Positions 58,943-64,000 of a stretch of DNA of 64,000 nt are shown here, in pieces; within the stretch, counting starts at the first letter, position 1, and each line of letters opens with the position of its first letter. Location: assembly GCA_041484525.1 (NCBI GenBank), contig JBGPHT010000022.1:6558-70557 (forward strand). The letters run 5' to 3'. The notes below the pieces were generated by a model, which had not been told where the DNA came from, ran no database searches, and saw only the letters and a program-made list of their open reading frames with translations. The position numbers were made by a program, and so were the translations under genes. Source of the DNA: JBGPHT01 sp041484525. Its GTDB lineage: Bacteria; Acidobacteriota; Terriglobia; Bryobacterales; Bryobacteraceae.

Positions 58943-59548
58943 TTATGCCATATGCGCCAAACGTGCGCGCAATGTTTCATAGGCCCGAAACAACAGAGAC
59001 TTCACGGCCGATTCCGAACAGTTCAGCACCTTTGCGATTTGCGAATACTCCATCTCTTCATACTTGTGCATCAGCACCGCGGCCCGCTGCTTCTCGGGCA
59101 GCGTAGCGATCGCGCCCCGGATCTCTTCGAGACGTGCCTGATACACCATCGACTGCTCCACCGACGGCCGGGCATCCGATACCTGCCGCACCGGCAGTTC
59201 GGATGAGTCGTCATCCAGACGCTCCTGCTGGCGTTCGTGCTTCCCATCGCGGAGCGAATTCAGAGCCAGGTGGGTCGCGATCCGGAAGAGCCAGGTGGTG
59301 AATTTCGCCGTCGGCTCATACGTGCTGCGCGACCGGTACACACGCAGGAAAACCTCCTGCGCCAGTTCTTCGGCAACTCCGTGGTTTTGAACCATCCGGT
59401 ACAGGAAGTGGACCACCGACGTGCGGTGTTTTTCCAGCAGGACGCCGAAGCTCGCGCCGTCCCCCTCTTTGACGCGAAGCATCAGTTCCGCGTCGTAGTC
59501 GAGGCACGCTACCACAGTCCCCACACTCGTCTTAACCCGTTCTGACAT
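58943..59548 (-). CDS. ECF RNA polymerase sigma factor, RpoE-like
   Basis: 201 residues. Region 2: HFLYRMVQNHGVAEELAQEV followed by FLRVYRSRSTYEPTAKFTTW and LFRIATHLALNSLRDGKHER (core binding and -10 recognition). Region 4: IATLPEKQRAAVLMHKYEEM, SQIAKVLNCSESAVKSLLFR (helix-turn-helix for -35). A linker of about 40 charged residues separates them. It is followed by its probable anti-sigma factor, DUF3106 and DksA-type genes, one regulatory group; an envelope-stress role fits the secreted DUF3106 neighbour (inference). Confidence 0.93.
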   Translation of the reverse strand: MSERVKTSVGTVVACLDYDAELMLRVKEGDGASFGVLLEKHRTSVVHFLYRMVQNHGVAEELAQEVFLRVYRSRSTYEPTAKFTTWLFRIATHLALNSLRDGKHERQQERLDDDSSELPVRQVSDARPSVEQSMVYQARLEEIRGAIATLPEKQRAAVLMHKYEEMEYSQIAKVLNCSESAVKSLLFRAYETLRARLAHMA

Positions 59549-59583
59549 CCTAGGTTGCGTCCGTTGCGGGAAATATTCCGGGG

Positions 59584-60582
59584 CTATTCCCCTTTCAGAG
59601 AACGTTCCATAAGGCGCTGGATGGCCTCTCGCGGCGATATTCCGAAGTGTAGCATCTGAAACATCTGTTCCGAGATAGGCATTTCGATGGAGTAGCGGCG
59701 GGCCAGGTCCACGGCGGCGTTGGTCGTTTTGATGCCCTCCGCCACCATTTTCATGGAGCCGACGATCTCGTCGAGCTTGCGGCCATGGGCCAGTTCGATC
59801 CCTACGGTGCGGTTGCGGCTGAGGTCGCCGGTACAGGTCAGGACGAGATCGCCGAGGCCCGCTAGGCCGGCCAGCGTCAGCGGTCGACCGCCCATCGCGA
59901 CCGCGAGGCGGGTCATCTCTGCCAGGCCGCGCGTGATCAATGCCGCGGTGGCGTTGTGCCCTAGACCCATGCCGTGCAACACGCCGGATCCGATAGCAAC
60001 GACGTTCTTGATGGAACCGCCGATCTCTACTCCGATCGGGTCTCTACTGGTGTAGAGACGGAATGAAGGTCCGGAGAACGCCGCCTGCACACATTCACCG
60101 ACTGCCGAATCTTCTGAAGCTACAACTAGGGCTGTCGGCTCAAACTGGGCCACTTCACGGGCGAAGGTGGGTCCCGAGATGACTGCCACGCGCGGAGGGA
60201 AACGCTTCGCGACCACTTCGGCTATCACCTCTGACATTCGTAGGAGTGTGCCGTTCTCCAACCCCTTGGTTGCACTTACAAATACCATGGATTCATTCAG
60301 ATACGGAAGCATTTGCTGGTACAATCCACGCATGTGGTGTGAGGGCATGACACTCAGGACGACTTCGGCGCCGTCCAATGCGGTGGCCAGATCGCTCGTT
60401 GGCTCCACGTGAACTGGAATTATGCAGTTTGAGAGGTAAACATCGTTGATCCGAGTTTCCTGGATGCGTGCGGCCAAGTCCTGCTCGTAAACCCAAAGCC
60501 GGATGCGGCTGAACTTCGGGGCCAGCACCATCGCCAAAGCCGTGCCCCAGCTTCCGGCTCCGATGATAGCCAGATTCTTCAC
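59584..60582 (-). CDS. gpsA: Glycerol-3-phosphate dehydrogenase [NAD(P)+]
   Basis: 332 residues. LAIIGAGSWGTALAMVLAPK is the dinucleotide-binding GxGxxG motif. SVMPSHHMRGLYQQM, VFVSATKGLENGTL, VISGPTFAREVAQFEPTAL, GGSIKNVVAIGSGVLHGMGL (catalytic lysine) and TCTGDLSRNRTVGIELA follow the family. It makes sn-glycerol-3-phosphate for phospholipid synthesis. Its start overlaps the end of plsY by four bases, and PlsY uses its product, so the pair is functionally coherent. Confidence 0.97.
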   Translation of the reverse strand: MKNLAIIGAGSWGTALAMVLAPKFSRIRLWVYEQDLAARIQETRINDVYLSNCIIPVHVEPTSDLATALDGAEVVLSVMPSHHMRGLYQQMLPYLNESMVFVSATKGLENGTLLRMSEVIAEVVAKRFPPRVAVISGPTFAREVAQFEPTALVVASEDSAVGECVQAAFSGPSFRLYTSRDPIGVEIGGSIKNVVAIGSGVLHGMGLGHNATAALITRGLAEMTRLAVAMGGRPLTLAGLAGLGDLVLTCTGDLSRNRTVGIELAHGRKLDEIVGSMKMVAEGIKTTNAAVDLARRYSIEMPISEQMFQMLHFGISPREAIQRLMERSLKGE

Positions 60583-61184
60583 GGCTTCCGAGTCCCGAAC
60601 GTGAAGGAGTTCTCGGTACCTGCGCGAAGCCTTTGGATATTATTACTATGTTTGTAGATAATTAGCCCTGCGGCAACGCCCGCAGCCAGGAATGCCGAGA
60701 GAGGACCTCGCTCGATCAACCACACGGCCAGCGGAAGAGTGGCGGCGGCGATGATCGACCCCATCGAGATGTGTCTCGTCCAGGCCACAATTACCATGAA
60801 TACTATTAGTGTAGAAATCAGTGCAAGGGGAGTCAGACAAAGAAAGGCACCGACGAAGCTGGCCACGGCTTTGCCACCTTGGAACCGCAGGAACACCGGG
60901 TAGATGTGTCCGAGCATGACGGCCACCGCGGCCACACTCATCGACAGCACGTCGTGGTTGGTGAGCCACCCCGCGATCCACACCGCCAGGTAGCCTTTGG
61001 CGATATCGAGCAGCAAGGTGCCGATCCCCGCGGCGCGGCCTGTTGTGCGCAAAACATTCGTGGCGCCGATGTTGCCGCTGCCAGAAGCGCGCACGTCGGC
61101 ACCGGTTTTCCAACGGACCAGCAGATACCCAAAGGGGATGGCGCCCAGCAGGTAGGCGATGGCAGCGGCGAGGAGCAGCATCAT
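60579..61184 (-). CDS. plsY: Acyl-phosphate:glycerol-3-phosphate acyltransferase
   Basis: 201 residues, five or so transmembrane helices. GAIPFGYLLVRWKTGADVRA, SGSGNIGATNVLRTTGRAAG (phosphate-binding serine/glycine loop), GHIYPVFLRFQGGKAVASFV (GGKAVA motif) and LVIYKHSNNI-like IYKHSNNIQRLRAGTENSF at the end are family signatures. It transfers acyl from acyl-phosphate to G3P, the first committed step of phospholipid formation. It overlaps thpR (upstream) and gpsA (downstream) by four bases each. Confidence 0.96.
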   Translation of the reverse strand: MMLLLAAAIAYLLGAIPFGYLLVRWKTGADVRASGSGNIGATNVLRTTGRAAGIGTLLLDIAKGYLAVWIAGWLTNHDVLSMSVAAVAVMLGHIYPVFLRFQGGKAVASFVGAFLCLTPLALISTLIVFMVIVAWTRHISMGSIIAAATLPLAVWLIERGPLSAFLAAGVAAGLIIYKHSNNIQRLRAGTENSFTFGTRKP

Positions 61185-61729
61185 TTCGACAGTGGGAACT
61201 CCGCCAGTTTAGTGTACACGGAACCCGTGGGGCGCAACTTGCTCTGATAGAGGAAAAAGCTGTGCGCGTCGAACCGGCCGAACTCGAGTGAGGGCAGCGC
61301 GGCGATGGACTCGCGCAGCGGCTGCAGGTTCAGCTTCTCTTTGATACGCGCCAGCGTCAGGTGCGGCGAGTAGTCGCGTTTTTCGCTTTCGAGGCCGAGG
61401 GTGGAGGTGACGCGGTCCGTGTCGCCGGCCAGTTCCGCCAGCCCGGGGCCATCGATTCCGCACCAGAAGACGCGCGGTGAATGCGGGTTGGGGAAGAAGC
61501 CCAGGTGGTGGATGTTCACGGCGAGCGGCGGCCGCGCAGGAATCGTCGCGAGCACCGACTTCAGTTCTTCGAGGTGCTCCTCCGGCCATTCTCCGATGAA
61601 CTTGGTAGTGACGTGGAGGTTGGCGGGCGGGCTCCACTGAATCCGCGCGGCGGGACGGAGGCCGTCGAGCAGTTCTTCCAGGTTCCGGACGACTTCGGCG
61701 GGAAGGTCCAGGCCGATGAACAGTCGCAT
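61181..61729 (-). CDS. thpR: RNA 2',3'-cyclic phosphodiesterase (2'-5' RNA ligase family)
   Basis: 182 residues. The two HxTx motifs of the 2H phosphoesterase fold are NLHVTTKFIGEW and SPHLTLARIKEKL. RLFIGLDLPAEVVRNLEELL is the usual N-terminus, and AVNIHHLGFFPNPHSPRVFW the third conserved strand. It opens 2',3'-cyclic phosphates and can join 2'-5' RNA ends. First gene of a thpR-plsY-gpsA operon; the divergent DNA glycosylase starts 32 bases away. Confidence 0.92.
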   Translation of the reverse strand: MRLFIGLDLPAEVVRNLEELLDGLRPAARIQWSPPANLHVTTKFIGEWPEEHLEELKSVLATIPARPPLAVNIHHLGFFPNPHSPRVFWCGIDGPGLAELAGDTDRVTSTLGLESEKRDYSPHLTLARIKEKLNLQPLRESIAALPSLEFGRFDAHSFFLYQSKLRPTGSVYTKLAEFPLSK

Positions 61730-61761
61730 GAACTTTTCATTCTAGCCGCGGATCGGGCAAG

Positions 61762-62367
61762 ATGGTGCTCGTGCGATTCGGTCCGATTCTCAAACGCGAG
61801 TTTTACGACAGGCCCACGGTGGAGGTGGCGCGCGGCCTCCTCGGAAAAATCCTGGTGCATGGTCCGACGGCCGGCATCATCGTGGAGGCCGAAGCCTATC
61901 TGGGCGGTAGCGATCTGGCCTCACACGCCTCCCGCGGCATCACGAACCGGACGCGCGTCATCTTCGGGCCGCCGGGCCACGCCTACGTGTACATCATCTA
62001 CGGCATGTATGACTGCCTGAACTTGGTGGCGGAAGCCGAGGGCAAGCCGGGCTGCGTGCTGATCCGCGCCATCGAACCGGTGGCGGGAATCGAGCTGATG
62101 CAGAAACGCCGTCCCACCGCGCGGCGCATCGAAGACCTGGCGTCGGGGCCGTCGAAGCTCACGCTGGCGATGGGGATCACGACCGCTCAATACGGCGTGG
62201 ACGTGACGCGCGGCAGTCTGGTGGTCCGCGAACCTGGGGAACACCGGGCTGTCGAGATCAAGGTGACGCCGCGCATCAACGTCAACGTCTGCTCCGACTG
62301 GCCGCTGCGGTTCATCGTGAAGGGCAGCCGTTTTGTCAGCGGCAACCGAAAATTAAATCTTTCTTGA
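61762..62367 (+). CDS. 3-methyladenine DNA glycosylase (AAG/MPG type)
   Basis: 201 residues. VEVARGLLGKILVHGPTAGI, IVEAEAYLGGSDLASHASRG (catalytic Glu in VEAEAY), TRVIFGPPGHAYVYIIYGMY, DCLNLVAEAEGKPGCVLIRA and SGPSKLTLAMGITTAQYG identify the Mpg/AAG family. It excises 3-methyladenine, hypoxanthine and related bases. The stop overlaps TTGACA of a candidate promoter for the ArsR gene. GTG 61771 is an alternative start. Confidence 0.95.
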   Translation: MVLVRFGPILKREFYDRPTVEVARGLLGKILVHGPTAGIIVEAEAYLGGSDLASHASRGITNRTRVIFGPPGHAYVYIIYGMYDCLNLVAEAEGKPGCVLIRAIEPVAGIELMQKRRPTARRIEDLASGPSKLTLAMGITTAQYGVDVTRGSLVVREPGEHRAVEIKVTPRINVNVCSDWPLRFIVKGSRFVSGNRKLNLS

Positions 62368-62398
62368 CATCATAAAATTTTCGGAATACGAACGAATC
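62364..62398 (+). promoter_or_regulatory. Candidate leaderless promoter/operator of the ArsR gene
   Basis: TTGACA (62364-62369), 17 bases, then TACGAA (62387-62392), which matches three of six -10 bases; ATG 62399 follows six bases later, so the message may be leaderless. The small inverted repeat TTCG-GAATA-CGAA overlaps the -10 and could be the ArsR operator. Confidence 0.35.
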
Positions 62399-63022
62399 AT
62401 GCCCACCGCGCTGCAGGTGATTCGCGATCCGAGAGCGGCGGCCAGCGCGCTCGATCCGGCTCGCCTCGCCATCCTCGAAAAGCTCGACGAGCCGAATTCG
62501 GCGGCGGGCCTGGCGCGCGAGGCCGGCATCCCGCGGCAGAAGCTGAACTATCATCTGCGGCAACTGGAAAAGGAAGGGCTGGTGGAGTTCGTCGAAGAGC
62601 GGCGCAAGGGGAATTGCGTGGAGCGGATCGTCAGGGCGACCGCGCGGCAGTACCTGATCAGCCCGGAGGCGCTGGGGAAGCTGGGCTCGTCCAGCGAGGA
62701 GGCTCGCGATCGTTTTTCGGCGGCATACCTGGCGAGCGCCGCGGGGCGCACGATCCGCGATCTGGCGGCGGTGCGGGCGCGTGCCGACGCTCACGGAAAG
62801 CGCATCGCGACTTTGACGCTGGAAGGCGAAGTGCGATTTGCGAGCGCCGGCTCGCGCAGCGCCTTCACCGAAGAACTGACCGGCGCAGTGATGCGCCTGA
62901 TGGCGAAATATCACGAAGCATCCGCGCCCAAGGGGCGCACGTTTCGACTGGTGGTGGGGGCCTACCCGAAGCCACCCGAAGACACGCAGCCGGGGGATAC
63001 CCGCGCCGCGAACATGGAGTGA
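62399..63022 (+). CDS. ArsR-type winged-helix regulator
   Basis: 207 residues. An N-terminal winged helix: DPARLAILEKLDEPNSAAGL, AREAGIPRQKLNYHLRQLEK, EGLVEFVEERRKGNCVERIV. A C-terminal ligand- or dimer-domain (EARDRFSAAYLASAAGRTIR, SAFTEELTGAVMRLMAKYHE) is longer than in metal-sensing ArsR proteins, and no cysteine metal site is present. Regulators of this type are typically paired with an SRPBCC/AHSA1 gene, as here. Autoregulation of the pair is likely. Confidence 0.88.
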   Translation: MPTALQVIRDPRAAASALDPARLAILEKLDEPNSAAGLAREAGIPRQKLNYHLRQLEKEGLVEFVEERRKGNCVERIVRATARQYLISPEALGKLGSSSEEARDRFSAAYLASAAGRTIRDLAAVRARADAHGKRIATLTLEGEVRFASAGSRSAFTEELTGAVMRLMAKYHEASAPKGRTFRLVVGAYPKPPEDTQPGDTRAANME

Positions 63023-63028
63023 ACTACG

Positions 63029-63857
63029 ATGAGTGAAAAACCGAAAACGCGTTCGCATGAAACCGTAGTAGAGATACCGTTGCCGCCCGAAGCGGTGTGG
63101 CGGGGAATTACGGAAGCATCGGAAATCGTCCGCTGGTTTGCGCCCGAGGCGCGGGTCACACCGGGGGAGGGAAGGCTCGATGTTTGTCTCCTGGGGGCCA
63201 GGGATGGAAGGGACATCGACCATCCAGGTTTGGGAGCCGGAGCGGCATTTGCGGATTTTGGAGAATCGTCCGAATGCTCCGCGCAAGGATTGCGAAGGGG
63301 GTATCGAGGCGGTGGTTGATGCCAAGCCGGTGGAGGTGGCGGTCGACTACTATCTGGAAGCCAAGGGCGGCGGCACGGTGCTGCGGCTGGTGCACTCCGG
63401 GTTCGGGACGGAATCGAGTTGGGACCACGAATTCGAAAGCACGCACTACGGCTGGATGATGTACCTGCGAACCCTGCGCCACGCCCTGACGCGGCACCCC
63501 GGCGTGCCTTGCAGGCAGGCGATGAAGTTTGTGGCGACGGCGCTCGATCCCAAAGAGGCATGGGCACGGGTGATGGGGCCGAAGGCGTTTCTGGCGTCGG
63601 GATCGGTCGAGGGGCTGAAGGAAGGCGACCGGTTCCATTGGCGCGCGGCCAATGGCGACGAAATCAGCGGCGCGGTCCAGATGTGCTTCCCGCCGACCTA
63701 CATTGGAGGCACCATCGAGCAGGCCAACGACTCTCTGTTCGGCATCACCGCCATGCCGAATATCGTGATGCTGACCTTCATGTTCTACGGCCTGGGCGAG
63801 GCCGAGGCACAGACAATTCAATCGCGCTGGGAGCAGTTAGTGAAGCAGGCTCAATAA
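63029..63857 (+). pseudogene. SRPBCC (AHSA1-type) protein gene, frameshifted
   Basis: Reading starts at ATG 63029 (HETVVEIPLPPEAVWRGITE, ASEIVRWFAPEARVTPGEG). One base too many in the GGGAGGGAAGG run near 63169-63174 diverts it to a short false tail ending at 63319. Continuing one frame over gives GSMFVSWGPGMEGTSTIQVW, ERHLRILENRPNAPRK and TVLRLVHSGFG, the rest of the first SRPBCC domain, then a second SRPBCC-like half (FVATALDPKEAWARVMGPKA, EGLKEGDRFHWRAANGDEIS) to TAA 63857. A real frameshift, a sequencing error in the G/A run, or programmed slippage are all possible. Confidence 0.75.
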
Positions 63858-63868
63858 TTACGGGGACA
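63856..63868. repeat. REP-like AATTACGGGGACA at convergent gene ends
   Basis: AATTACGGGGACA here and at 33679-33691 (the outer edge of the dnaK-dnaJ palindrome) are identical over 13 bases. Similar CGGGGACAG-type sequences are known as ends of REP-like repeats in other genomes. The downstream arm of a palindrome is not visible here. Confidence 0.4.
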
Positions 63869-64000
63869 TCCATGATAAGGACTTGTCAAGGGAAAACAGA
63901 ATTTCCCCTGCACTCAAAAGAGCGTCCTGAATCGCGGTAGCGGTCTCGGCAAGTTGCGCTTCGATTAGTCTTTTGCGATCCGTTACGGATTGGGCCCACA
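63858..64000 (-). CDS. 3' end of an unidentified minus-strand gene, cut by the window edge
   Basis: The minus strand is open from the right edge (64000) to TAA at 63858-63860. It encodes about 47 residues, including DRKRLIEAQLAETATAIQDA, LLSAGEILFSLDKS and a short tail SWMSP that comes from the REP-like sequence. The helical Leu/Ala pattern looks protein-like but no family is recognisable. It converges on the SRPBCC gene. Confidence 0.35.
   Translation of the reverse strand, partial: WAQSVTDRKRLIEAQLAETATAIQDALLSAGEILFSLDKSLSWMSP

Overview
This GC-rich window fits an acidobacterium of the Solibacter/Bryobacter type. The best taxonomic marker is the secreted protein at 43788-45230: its C-terminal half resembles the domain first catalogued from Solibacter usitatus (TIGR03437). 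Supporting traits are PknB-type kinase fragments, TolB/TPR proteins, paired b and b' ATP synthase subunits, and many small secreted proteins without assignable function. The genus is an inference from content; no rRNA or tRNA gene was recognised.

Layout. 1-1387: glnA, cut by the left edge. 1501-4604: an accessory stretch with a broken phosphotransferase gene, an anchored protein of unknown function, and a hicAB pair whose toxin gene has an amber stop. 4605-9612: a five-gene surface-glycan operon (two GT2 enzymes, DUF2304, a GT-C/TPR membrane protein, a GT4 enzyme). 9631-16178: secreted or periplasmic proteins, an old-yellow-enzyme homologue and TPR proteins. 16244-22290: glycogen/trehalose genes (debranching enzyme, treZ, glgX); glgA lies apart at 53171. 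22401-22851: an intact DUF433 antitoxin with a wrecked DUF5615 toxin. 22910-28836: an F1Fo ATP synthase operon (b', b, delta, alpha, gamma, beta, epsilon) without the a and c subunits. 28870-30759: a truncated kinase, a Spy-like protein and a YkgJ-type protein.

30825-36080: a CBS-domain protein, a CbiX-type chelatase, then dnaK-dnaJ-hspR behind a near-perfect sigma70 promoter preceded by a HAIR-like HspR operator. A perfect 26+26 bp palindrome separates dnaK from dnaJ. 36344-46601: ABC-F ATPase, ornithine-cyclodeaminase family, zinc ribbons, DUF3467, a membrane glycosyltransferase, an S24 peptidase, mutY, the TIGR03437 protein and xseA. Three copies of a GC-rich palindromic repeat (about 87-104 bp) are scattered here. 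46718-50157: MFS transporter, histone-deacetylase family, queE and queC. 50247-54993: GT4, a sigma/anti-sigma pair, glgA, trxA.

55076-57322: an IS1595-type transposon carrying an opposing three-gene cassette of unknown function, framed by an 11-bp direct repeat and with its own promoter. This is the strongest candidate for an undescribed module. 57370-61729: a DksA/TraR-type protein, DUF3106, a second sigma/anti-sigma pair, then thpR-plsY-gpsA. 61762-64000: a DNA glycosylase and an ArsR-SRPBCC pair whose second gene is frameshifted.

Themes. Both toxin-antitoxin loci keep the antitoxin and have lost the toxin. Four-base stop/start overlaps are frequent, so translational coupling appears common. 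Several genes seem leaderless or lack a Shine-Dalgarno sequence.
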